64,000 bases of DNA from Anaerocolumna sp. MB42-C2 (GTDB taxonomy: Bacteria > Bacillota > Clostridia > Lachnospirales > Lachnospiraceae), in the NCBI RefSeq assembly GCF_030913705.1, contig NZ_CP133190.1:3928501-3992500 (forward strand), read 5' to 3'. How positions within the stretch are numbered: position 1 is the stretch's first letter; each line of letters opens with the position of its first letter. Below are positions 1 through 7,363 of this stretch, in pieces. The notes below the pieces were generated by a model. That model was given only the letters and a program-made list of their open reading frames with translations, did not search any database and was not told the origin of the DNA. The position numbers and the translations under genes were made by a program.

Positions 1-92
1 AAAATGGAGGAAATAGCTTTAAAACAGCACGGCAGTAGTTTCCAGGAAAGCACCTACAGATCAGGTGTTACCTTACCTGAAGGATTGATCTG

Positions 93-221
93 CTGGTGGA
101 TCTTGACAGGAAAGGTAAACAGGTTTTGTAATCTGGAGAGATAGATATGGTGAGCCACGGGCTTAAGGAACATGGCTATGACAAGGGTATCAGGGGTTTA
201 ATTAACTATGCCGTGGAATAA
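93..221 (+). pseudogene. C-terminal scrap of an unidentified gene
   Basis: One frame reads VDLDRKGKQVL, an in-frame stop, then SGEIDMVSHGLKEHGYDKG and a terminal GIRGLINYAVE. The second part has the composition of a real protein end, and the frame closes 58 bases before the next gene. I take it as the decayed tail of a gene whose body lies upstream of the window. The family is not recognised. The internal stop at about 129 argues that it is not functional. Confidence 0.25.
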
Positions 222-279
222 ACCGATTCCACAAGTTCCTGAAAGAACAGATTGATGCGGGTTGAAAGGAGGGAGTGAC

Positions 280-1071
280 ATGAAGTTATCTTTCAGTACC
301 TTGGGATGTCCCAACTGGGATCTTGAAAAAATTGCAAGTAAGGCTGTAGAATATGGCTTTGACGGTGTTGAACTTAGGATAGGGGGCACACAGCATGTAG
401 ATCTGTCAATGTCAGCAGGAGAAAGAAAGGCTGTCAGAAAATTATTTGAAGGTTGCGGTATTGAGATTTGTTCTCTGGGAGGGTATTCACAATTTTGCAG
501 TGAATATGAAAAAGATCTGAATGAGAATATGGATTTACTTTTTAATTATATCGAACTTGCACATGACCTGGGAGTGCCTTATGTGAGGACATTCATTGGT
601 CAATATCCTGAAAAATTGACTGAAGAGGAGGCTGCTGAAATTGCAGCAAAATATTTAAATCTCTGTGGAGAAAAGGCAATTAGAAATAGTGTAAAAGTCC
701 TAATTGAAACACACGACGCTTTTGGAACCGCAAGACAAGTACACAAAATTGTGTCTAAAATTCGAAATGAAGGTGTGGCAATCCTTTGGGATATACATCA
801 TACATGTTCGGGTGGGGAGACACCGGAATTAACATATGCCATTCTGGGAAAGCTTATTAAGCATATACATCTGAAAGATGCTGAGGAAGATAATGTTTGC
901 CTCATGGGAATGGGCAGTCTCCCTATCAGAGAGACGATAAGCCTTCTGAAGAATGGAGGATTTGACGGGTATTTGTCTCTTGAATGGGAAAAGATGTGGA
1001 TAAAGGAGCTTGAGGAGCCGGAAATTGCTTTTCCGCAATATATAAACTATATTCGCAATATTACTATGTAG
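280..1071 (+). CDS. sugar phosphate isomerase/epimerase (xylose isomerase-like TIM barrel)
   Basis: A 263-residue protein of the AP-endonuclease-2/xylose isomerase-like TIM-barrel superfamily, whose members interconvert ketoses and aldoses or epimerise sugars with a divalent metal. Visible features are the N-terminal FSTLGCPNWDLEKIASKAVEYGFDGVELR, the mid-protein metal-site strand VLIETHDAFGTA, WDIHHTCSGGETPE, and the C-terminal KHIHLKDAEEDN and GYLSLEWEKMW, which supply the usual Glu/Asp/His ligands. The start at 280 is chosen because AAAGGAGG lies 6-14 bases upstream; a TTG at 262 would overlap that site. The length is normal for the family. It is followed after 32 bases by a broken glycosidase gene, so it was probably part of a carbohydrate operon. 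The substrate cannot be read from the sequence. Confidence 0.85.
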   Translation: MKLSFSTLGCPNWDLEKIASKAVEYGFDGVELRIGGTQHVDLSMSAGERKAVRKLFEGCGIEICSLGGYSQFCSEYEKDLNENMDLLFNYIELAHDLGVPYVRTFIGQYPEKLTEEEAAEIAAKYLNLCGEKAIRNSVKVLIETHDAFGTARQVHKIVSKIRNEGVAILWDIHHTCSGGETPELTYAILGKLIKHIHLKDAEEDNVCLMGMGSLPIRETISLLKNGGFDGYLSLEWEKMWIKELEEPEIAFPQYINYIRNITM

Positions 1072-1103
1072 GTATTTAACTGTTTGGGGAAAACTTTTCC
1101 TCC

Positions 1104-1883
1104 ATGAACAGGAGATTTTTTATGTTATATCCTAAAAATAAAGAACAAAAACTGTCACCTGGACTTTTCAATAATCCAACTTCAGAATATAGGGGGAACT
1201 CCATTTTGGGCATGGAACTGGTAAAAACAGCACAGACCGAAGCAGAAGAAAATAAAATGCTATGCTGGTTATACGATGAAGATCGTTGGCCTTCCGGTTC
1301 TGCAGGCGGATATGTGACTAAAAATATTGAAAACAGAGCGAGATTTCTGGTGTTTAGTCCTGAAGGATATTTGGAAGATAAGATAAATGATAAGGACTTC
1401 TCATCATCCGGAAAAGCACAGGGAGGTGGTCTCCGGACGCTTCTGGGAAAATATGAAGTGACTCTTAAAGATGGCTGCCTAACCTCCCGTTCACTGACGA
1501 TTTTGAAGAAACCTTCAGTAAAACTTACGGTGAGAGCTTACTGGAGCATCTTCCCGAACTTTTCTGGGAACTTCCCGAATCAGAAATATCGGTTGCAAGA
1601 TACAGGTACCATGACCACTTGAGTGAAAGGTTTGCCTCTGCTTTTGCCGATACTGTGGGGAACTGGTGTAAAGCGCACAATATCATGCTTACAGGACATA
1701 TGATGGAAGAACCAACTCTTTTTTCTCAGACAAGGGCACTTGGTGATGCCATGAGATCCTACCGTTCCTTTCAACCATACTTGTACCTGCATGTGAAACG
1801 CTTCGATCATCTACTGTAGAAAGACTTGAGGCCTTCAGTAAAGGCGGCGGAAAGGTTATTTTTGCAGGAGAGGCGGCAGTAAG
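1104..1883 (+). pseudogene. broken glycoside hydrolase gene (GH106/rhamnosidase-like)
   Basis: The first frame (1104-1622) contains LYDEDRWPSGSAGGYVT, a sequence typical of large GH106-like or related glycosyl hydrolases, followed by the start of a beta-rich domain. At about 1530 the coding signal jumps frame: ESLLEHLPELFWELPESEI continues into VARYRYHDHLSERFASAFAD, then VGNWCKAHNIMLTGHMMEEP. At about 1770 it jumps again to STVERLEAFSKGGGKVIFAGE, a fragment from much later in such proteins. So there is at least one frameshift and one large internal deletion. The gene ends abruptly at about 1883, where transposase sequence in the opposite orientation begins. A complete protein of this kind would be several hundred residues longer. 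It is not functional as it stands. Confidence 0.75.
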
Positions 1884-2290
1884 TATTTTTGATACTAACC
1901 GTTTTGTCTTTTTGCCATGAGAATCTACAAAATCAAATTTTTCTGCAAAGGTTTTATGACTACATTCCGTATTAGTACAAAACATTTTTCTGGTATTGAT
2001 TAAAAGAATTACTTGCCTATCTTGTATCGGTAAGTCCTGAATTTCACGTTGATACAAAGAATGAACTTTGGACGATGGATTATTACAATACGGACATACT
2101 ACATCCTTTTCAATTGATGCAACTGTGAACACATACTGATTTTCTTTTGATTTACAATCGATACATTCCAGATTCATAGATAATGATTTAATAAGTTCAT
2201 TTATCATATATAAGTACCATCCGATTAGATTTATAGTACCTAGAATACACCACTTTATTACAACAATTTCAACTAAGTTTGGAAAGAACC
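1884..2290 (-). mobile_element. truncated ISL3-family element with N-terminal transposase fragment
   Basis: On the minus strand, 2207 down to about 1884 encodes roughly 108 residues beginning MINELIKSLSMNLECIDCKS, with a CPYC...C..C zinc-ribbon-like region and FAEKFDFVDSHGKKTKRL. This is the N-terminal part of an ISL3-type transposase. The catalytic DDE part is absent: the frame runs into the glycosidase pseudogene. Upstream of the transposase start, 2270-2290 reads (on the minus strand) GGTTCTTTCCAAACTTAG, which fits an ISL3 terminal repeat beginning GG-TTCTTT. A weaker look-alike lies near 2650-2670. The element has lost its other end, so it cannot move by itself. Confidence 0.75.
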
Positions 2291-2761
2291 TATTGAGCGC
2301 TTACCTTTCTTCACAGCAATTCTATTATAATATCGGTTTTATCCTTACCAAAATGATATATGGTGGAAACAAAAATAATCCCACACAAATAAATAAATAC
2401 AAGCAGCTTTTTAAGTATATGAAAATAGCCCAACCGACGTTTTATTGGTTGGGCTATTTTCATATGTAATATCTGCTCTACTGTCCATCAGAAGCATTAA
2501 AATATCCCATACATGCTCCGTATAACGAATATATTTCTCTTGATAGACATTACCAGCATAACATCACAGGTATAATTAATATAACTGGTATGTCTCGGAT
2601 CTTTTTAACTTTAAAACTTCTTTGCGAAAAACCCTGTTATATTTTATCTAAACTAATTTTGGATAGAACTTAGTTAGGGAATAATAATATCTGAGCTAAT
2701 TTAACTTTGTCGTTTTAATAATAATTTATAAGAGTATTACATATTTATCAGTCTCCGTAGT
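2291..2761. other. intergenic stretch without a gene
   Basis: AT-rich spacer between the transposase remnant and the small minus-strand gene. Apart from the 19-bp hairpin at 2417-2465 and a degenerate copy of the ISL3 end near 2650-2670, I see nothing. No reading frame here has a ribosome binding site with a plausible protein. Confidence 0.5.
2417..2465. terminator. perfect 19-bp hairpin, bidirectional terminator-like
   Basis: ATATGAAAATAGCCCAACC at 2417-2435 pairs perfectly with 2447-2465 across an 11-base loop. The outer part is A/T-rich on both sides, as in bidirectional intrinsic terminators. It does not directly follow an intact gene, so it may be inherited from the mobile element or from a lost gene. 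Confidence 0.6.
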
Positions 2762-2947
2762 TTAGGGATTAGATTTGTTCTTTTTGGCTTCTTCTTGTTC
2801 TTTACGTATTGCTTCAAGCCCTAAGCGTATAAGCTCTACTGTTGCTTCGGAACGGGTTTGAAAGCGACGTTCAAAGCGGAAGTTTTCTATTTTCTCGAAC
2901 AATTCATTATCAACTGAGACGGTATATCGTGGCTTATTTGTAGCCAT
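2762..2947 (-). CDS. small ribbon-helix-helix DNA-binding protein
   Basis: A 61-residue protein (MATNKPRYTVSVDNELFEK, then a helix with FQTRSEATVELIRLGLEAI and a Lys/Glu-rich tail). The beta strand RYTVSV followed by two helices is the ribbon-helix-helix layout of CopG/Arc-type repressors, which bind direct or inverted repeats as dimers. The start at 2947 is preceded by GAGGTG at the right distance; an upstream in-frame ATG would bury that site. Divergent from the gene at 3096, it shares with it an intergenic region carrying AGTGAACCA repeats, the obvious candidate operator. No toxin gene follows it. It could also be an orphan antitoxin. Confidence 0.75.
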   Translation of the reverse strand: MATNKPRYTVSVDNELFEKIENFRFERRFQTRSEATVELIRLGLEAIRKEQEEAKKNKSNP

Positions 2948-2966
2948 ATTCATCACCTCACTTGCG

Positions 2967-3072
2967 ATTATACACCAGTGAACCAAGGAAGTAAAGATGA
3001 GAAATTATAAAATTCGTCCTTGACAGTGAACCACTGAACCACTATAATGTGCATATGAGATTCAGTGAACCA
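2967..3072. promoter_or_regulatory. divergent promoters overlaid by AGTGAACCA operator repeats
   Basis: Rightward promoter: TTGACA at 3020-3025, 17-base spacer, TATAAT at 3043-3048. Leftward promoter: TTTACT at 2995-2990, 17-base spacer, TATAAT at 2972-2967. The repeat AGTGAACCA occurs at 2977-2985 (in the leftward spacer), 3025-3033 (overlapping the rightward -35), as TGAACCA at 3035-3041, and at 3064-3072 (near the rightward start). A protein on these repeats would block both promoters. The small ribbon-helix-helix proteins encoded on either side are the likely binders (inference). Confidence 0.75.
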
Positions 3073-3095
3073 CTACATAAAAGGAGGAAATACCT

Positions 3096-3281
3096 ATGGC
3101 AACTGATGTTAAAAAATTTACAATTTCTGTTACACCAGATATTGAAGTTGATTTGGACATAGCTAAGAAAAGTTACTTTTATAAGACTACGCAGAATGAA
3201 ATGATTAGAACTCTTATCATCAAAGGTTTAAATATTCTTAAAGCCGAAGGTAAAAATAGTGCTGGAAGACATACAGGATGA
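3096..3281 (+). CDS. small ribbon-helix-helix-like protein
   Basis: A 61-residue protein, MATDVKKFTISVTPDIEVD followed by YKTTQNEMIRTLIIKGLNILK. The pattern of one beta strand (KFTISV) and two helices resembles the divergent neighbour and ribbon-helix-helix repressors generally. AAAGGAGG lies 9 bases before the start. After the stop, another frame (3253-3333) reads VLEDIQDDMALTALKEG, which could be the frameshifted original C-terminus or the remains of an adjacent antitoxin-like gene. The protein may therefore be a shortened version. Expressed from the consensus promoter at 3020-3048. Confidence 0.6.
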   Translation: MATDVKKFTISVTPDIEVDLDIAKKSYFYKTTQNEMIRTLIIKGLNILKAEGKNSAGRHTG

Positions 3282-3333
3282 CATGGCGCTGACGGCATTG
3301 AAAGAAGGAACTTTCAATTGTAATCTGACCTAA

Positions 3334-3596
3334 GGAAAAACAGCACCTTGGAGAAAGAATCTGCATGTGAAATCAACTTAATCATTGCAACTGATTACGG
3401 AATCAACCCTGCATACAAGTAATCCTCAAAGGTATGCAGAGGATTCATACAGTAAAAGTAAGTAAAGGTAAAGTATGAAACAAGAAGGAGATGATGCATA
3501 GGAAATAGTATAACGTCAGTACTTATTAGGAAGAAAGACTATGGTTATAGCCGATTAAAACTATGGTCGCGAGCAATTCGAAGCGAAAACTAAATA
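3334..3596. other. intergenic stretch, no gene recognised
   Basis: About 260 bases between the small regulator and the first copy of the large repeat element. It has short inverted repeats (for example TCGC...GCGA near 3567-3586) and no open frame with a ribosome binding site that continues. I could not match it to a known RNA. It may be leftover DNA from the insertion events that shaped this corner. Confidence 0.4.
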
Positions 3597-3851
3597 GGAT
3601 TGGGTGTCAAAAGGTCTCTCAAACTGCATTTTATGAATATCGGTGTATATATATTCGATTTTGCGTCGACCGGCCGAGGACACTGCTTATATTTTGTCAA
3701 GACTCTGGCCAAAAATCAAGCTAAACAGCTTGATTTTTGAGACGTAAGAGGCTTGTAAAAAATATAGTGTTTGAGGGAAAGGCAGCTAAATTGAATATAT
3801 ATACGCTAGTATTCATTCAAAAACAAAAGTGACCTTTTGACACTTGAATCC
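3597..3851 (+). repeat. rod-like repeat element, copy 1 (MITE or structured leader RNA)
   Basis: About 255 bp, homologous over its whole length to 7061-7330. The ends are imperfect inverted repeats (left GATTGGGTGTCAAAAGGTC, right its complement with GACACTTGAATC). The arms stay complementary inward: TGAATATCGG...TATATATATTCGATTT near 3634-3661 pairs with AAATTGAATATATATACG... near 3788-3816, several positions as G-U wobbles on the plus strand. The middle holds ACACT/AGTGT and ATATTTT/AAAATAT pairing plus a 10-bp hairpin, AAAATCAAGC/GCTTGATTTT, at about 3712-3737. The element ends 31 bases before the binding-protein start codon, so its transcript would form the leader of that mRNA. No protein is encoded. 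Confidence 0.7.
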
Positions 3852-3881
3852 TTAAAAACTATTTATTTTAGGAGGATACGT

Positions 3882-5246
3882 ATGAAAAAGTTTAAAAAAT
3901 TTATATCGTCTATTTTAGTGTTCTTAATGATTCTAACATTAATGGGATGCAGTTCCGGTGAGTCATCCGATAAGCCAACAGGCTCGGAACAGAATACAGA
4001 TAACAATAGTAAACAGACCGAAACAACAGCAGCAACTGCAACAACATTAACCGTGTGGTCTGTAAATGAGATACATACTGATATGTGGAAGTTCGGGGAA
4101 GCAGCCTATAATAAAAAGCATCCGGAAACACCTATCAACGTGCAGGTTGAGATATTGCCCAATGCTGAAATGGCAAACAAGTTATTAATAGCGCTGCAAT
4201 CCGGTACCGGTGCACCGGATGTTGCTGATATTAATATTAATTTCTACACTAATTTTACGTCAAAGGATATCCAGTTGGTACCGTTAAATGATGTTGTTGA
4301 GAAAGCATTTACGGAGGGGACTTATGAGAAGTCTCGCTTTGACCTTTATAAAGTAAAGGATAATTATTATGCACTGCCTACCCATGTAGGAGCGACTGTT
4401 ACCTACTACAATATGGAGATTCTGGAAAAAGCCGGATTTACCATTGAAGATGTGAATGCAATTGAAACCTGGGATCAGTATAGTGCCATGGGGAAAACAG
4501 TTCTAGAGAAGACAGGAATACCGATGACCTGTTTTGAAGTATCCAATCAGAGACCGTTCTGGCCGATGATCGTTCAACATGGCGGGGATTACTTAACGAA
4601 AGATAATGAAGTCATATTGGATAGTGAGAGCAATATTGAAGTCCTTAATTATATGCTTGACATGTATAAATCGGGAATAGCAATTCAAGCAGGCGGCGGT
4701 TCCACGGCAGTGGAAGAATTTTATACCTTTATGAATGAGGGCAGCGTAGCGTCCTTAACAATGCCCGCCTGGTATATGTCCAGATTTATAAACTACATGC
4801 CGGATCTGAAAGGTAAGATCGCCATCAGACCGATGCCGGTATTTGAAAAAGGGGAACCAAGAACCGTAGGGATCGGCGGAACCGGTACTGCAATTACGAA
4901 CCAGTGTAAGAACATAGACATAGCGAAAGAATTCTTATATGAAGCAAAGTTATCTTATGAAGCGAATATCAACATATGGGAGAAGCTTGCATTTGATCCG
5001 GTTAATCTGGATACCTGGAGCTCTCCGGAATTATTAAAGAAATCCGATTATTTTTATAAGGAATCATTTTTTGAGATTATGGGACCTTACATATCGGACT
5101 GTAAATCTCCTGCCAATGCAGACCTTTCCGTAGCGGCACAGGATCTGGTTAACAATTTTATTATGTACAGCGTATTGGTAGATCAGTCTAAGACACCGGA
5201 AGAAGCCCTGAAAACCGCTGCTAAGGAACTTCGTGACCAGCAATAG
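3882..5246 (+). CDS. ABC transporter sugar-binding lipoprotein (arabinoside locus)
   Basis: A 454-residue extracellular solute-binding protein (family 1 type). The start at 3882 has AGGAGG 7 bases upstream. A signal peptide (KKFKKFISSILVFLMILTL) ends in the lipobox MGCSS, so the mature protein is anchored by its Cys. A Ser/Thr/Gln-rich linker follows, then the binding domain opening with TLTVWSVNEIHTDMWKFGE. It delivers sugar to the two permeases encoded immediately downstream. No ATPase gene is present, so a shared MsmK-type ATPase elsewhere must energise it, which is usual for these importers. The downstream GH51 enzyme suggests arabinose-containing oligosaccharides as the cargo (inference). 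The repeat element at 3597-3851 forms its leader. Confidence 0.9.
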   Translation: MKKFKKFISSILVFLMILTLMGCSSGESSDKPTGSEQNTDNNSKQTETTAATATTLTVWSVNEIHTDMWKFGEAAYNKKHPETPINVQVEILPNAEMANKLLIALQSGTGAPDVADININFYTNFTSKDIQLVPLNDVVEKAFTEGTYEKSRFDLYKVKDNYYALPTHVGATVTYYNMEILEKAGFTIEDVNAIETWDQYSAMGKTVLEKTGIPMTCFEVSNQRPFWPMIVQHGGDYLTKDNEVILDSESNIEVLNYMLDMYKSGIAIQAGGGSTAVEEFYTFMNEGSVASLTMPAWYMSRFINYMPDLKGKIAIRPMPVFEKGEPRTVGIGGTGTAITNQCKNIDIAKEFLYEAKLSYEANINIWEKLAFDPVNLDTWSSPELLKKSDYFYKESFFEIMGPYISDCKSPANADLSVAAQDLVNNFIMYSVLVDQSKTPEEALKTAAKELRDQQ

Positions 5247-5263
5247 AAAGGGGAAGTTACCAA

Positions 5264-6184
5264 ATGCAAACGAAGAAGCTTGCTTTATCAAAAATAAAGC
5301 ACTTACTATATAATAAGAAAGCTGCACCATATATATTTTGTATGCCGTTTGTTTTAAGCTTTTTTATTTTCTTCCTATATCCAATTGTAACAACCTTTTA
5401 TATGAGTTTTATGGATGTAATCGGGCTGGATCATATGAATTTTGTTGGGTTAAAGAATTATAAACGGTTATCCAATGAACATTTCTTTAACGCCATAAAG
5501 ACCAGTACCATATATACCCTGAGTATGATTACTATTATGATGATTTTACCCATTACGATTGCTGCCTTATTAAATTCCAGGTTAATGAAGCTAAAGAATT
5601 TATTCCGGGCATTTGTGTTCTTACCCTCTTTAACCTCCGTTATTGTTGCGGGTATTGCTTTCCGATTGATTTTTGGTGATACGGAATTGGGGTTTGTGAA
5701 TTCAATTTTATTAAAGTTAGGCAGAGAGATTGTTCCGTTTAAATTAGGATATGGGACAGGTATTCTGATTATGGTCGTATTGGCCTCCTGGAGAGAGATA
5801 GGCATTAATATGGTATATTGTCTTTCTGCACTGCAAAGTGTCCCGGAAGATCTGATTGAATCTGCACAGATTGATGGAGCCGGCACGTTTAAGAGATTTT
5901 GGTATGTCACATTACCCCAGGTTAAGCCAATCATCATATACATTCTTACCCTGACCATCATTAATGGATACCGTATGTTTACAGAGGGTTATGTATATTG
6001 GAATGAGACGAATCCGGGTGATAATGGTTTGACAATTGTGCGGTATATTTATCAGCAGGCATTCCAGAGAAATGATTTTGGCATGGGTTCTGCCATCGGT
6101 GTTGTACTGCTGGCTATTATTCTTATAATTAATATGGGGCAGCTTAAATTCTTTGGACTGTTTCGAAAGGAGGATCAGGAATGA
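5264..6184 (+). CDS. sugar ABC transporter permease, MalF/UgpA type
   Basis: A 306-residue inner-membrane protein with about six hydrophobic segments, the first at PYIFCMPFVLSFFIFFLYPI. The cytoplasmic EAA loop that docks the ATPase is visible as LIESAQIDGAGTFKRFWYVTLP (about residues 196-217). AAGGGGAAG precedes the start, 18 bases after the binding-protein stop. Its last codons overlap the next permease by 4 bases (ATGA), so the two are translationally coupled. It forms the heterodimeric channel with the next gene product. Confidence 0.92.
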   Translation: MQTKKLALSKIKHLLYNKKAAPYIFCMPFVLSFFIFFLYPIVTTFYMSFMDVIGLDHMNFVGLKNYKRLSNEHFFNAIKTSTIYTLSMITIMMILPITIAALLNSRLMKLKNLFRAFVFLPSLTSVIVAGIAFRLIFGDTELGFVNSILLKLGREIVPFKLGYGTGILIMVVLASWREIGINMVYCLSALQSVPEDLIESAQIDGAGTFKRFWYVTLPQVKPIIIYILTLTIINGYRMFTEGYVYWNETNPGDNGLTIVRYIYQQAFQRNDFGMGSAIGVVLLAIILIINMGQLKFFGLFRKEDQE

Positions 6185-7020
6185 AAGCAAAGAGAACGGT
6201 AGCAACGTTAATTTTGCTGATTCTATTTATAGTAATTGGTATCATAATGATCTTCCCGATTTATTATTTGTTTATGGGTTCTTTGCAAAAAAGTGATACC
6301 TTATTTGGCTCGGCAATGAAACTAGTATACGATTCCGGAATAATGGATTTCAATAATTATGTCTCTATTTTTACCTATAAGGGAGGAATCTATCTTAGCT
6401 GGTACAAGAACAGCGTATTGATCGCAATACTATTTACGGTTGTTTCACTGTTTTTATCCTCCATGGTAGGATATGGTTTAGGTGCATACGAATTCAGATT
6501 TAAGAATATTATCTTTGTTATGGTTATGCTCGTAATGATGATACCCCTTGAGATATTAATGCTGCCCCTTTATAAACTGATAATTAGTTTTGGTATCATT
6601 GACTCTTATCGGGGAGTAATATTACCCTTTATGGTGGCACCGGTAGCTATCTTTTTCTTCAGACAATATGTCTCCGGTATCTCCAAGGAGTTTATGGAAG
6701 CTGCCAGAATTGACGGCTGTACGGAATATGGAATTTTCTTTAAGATCATTAGTCCGGTTATGAAACCTGCATACGGGGCTATGACGATTTTACTCGCGAT
6801 GCAGCAGTGGAACAGTTTTATGTGGCCCTTGATTGTACTGCGGTCCAACGAGCATTTTACCCTAACGATTGGTATTGCTTCCCTAATCAGCCCATATAGC
6901 GCTAATTATGAAGTTATGTATAGCGGATGTATTCTGGCTATTTTACCGATTCTAATATTATTTGTATTTAATCAACGCTATTTTATATCGGGACTCACTG
7001 CCGGTGGGGTAAAAGGTTAG
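6181..7020 (+). CDS. sugar ABC transporter permease, MalG/UgpE type
   Basis: A 279-residue membrane protein, the second half of the translocation pore. The first membrane segment is LILLILFIVIGIIMIFPIYY. The EAA loop reads FMEAARIDGCTEYGIFFKIISP. The C-terminus, YFISGLTAGGVKG, is characteristic of MalG-like permeases of this family. An AGGAGG site lies inside the end of the upstream gene, and the start overlaps that gene's stop. After its stop the second copy of the rod-like element is inserted before the arabinofuranosidase gene. Confidence 0.92.
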   Translation: MKAKRTVATLILLILFIVIGIIMIFPIYYLFMGSLQKSDTLFGSAMKLVYDSGIMDFNNYVSIFTYKGGIYLSWYKNSVLIAILFTVVSLFLSSMVGYGLGAYEFRFKNIIFVMVMLVMMIPLEILMLPLYKLIISFGIIDSYRGVILPFMVAPVAIFFFRQYVSGISKEFMEAARIDGCTEYGIFFKIISPVMKPAYGAMTILLAMQQWNSFMWPLIVLRSNEHFTLTIGIASLISPYSANYEVMYSGCILAILPILILFVFNQRYFISGLTAGGVKG

Positions 7021-7060
7021 TGAGTAAGAACTAAGATTGTGTTAGGCAATTACCTAAAAA

Positions 7061-7330
7061 GATTCGAGTGTAAAAAAGGTCTCTTAACCTGCACTTAATG
7101 AATATCGGTGTATATATATTCGATTTTGGTCGAATTATTTCGACTTCGGCCGGCCGAGGACACTGCTTATATTTTGTCAAGACTCTGGCCAAAAATCAAG
7201 CCAGATGGATTGATTTCCCCGACGGTAGAGGCTTGTAAAAAATATAATGTTTGAGGGAAAGGCAGCTAAATTGAATATATATACGCTGGTATTCATTCAT
7301 AATGCAAAATTGGCTTTTGACACTCGAATC
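7061..7330 (+). repeat. rod-like repeat element, copy 2, with possible target duplication
   Basis: Second copy of the element at 3597-3851, about 270 bp, same orientation. The ends match perfectly for 11 bases: GATTCGAGTGT at 7061-7071 against ACACTCGAATC at 7320-7330. CTAAAAA stands on both sides (7054-7060 and 7331-7337), as a 7-bp target duplication would. The long arm pairing is kept, and one position unpaired in copy 1 is pairable here. The central part differs by an insertion (a GTCGAA...TTCGAC hairpin around 7129-7145), and the inner hairpin loop is changed. It ends 33 bases before the arabinofuranosidase start codon and lies in the leader of that gene. Confidence 0.7.
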
Positions 7331-7363
7331 CTAAAAATTGTGTAAAGAAGAGGAGATTGAACT

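Noticed and set aside
1689..1883. C-terminal part of the transposase frame
   Set aside because: This portion is the reverse strand of the glycosidase pseudogene; transposase similarity stops at about 1884.
3334..3596. Group II intron remnant
   Set aside because: Some purine-rich hairpin-forming stretches are suggestive, but no domain V-like hairpin or GTGYG boundary could be identified.
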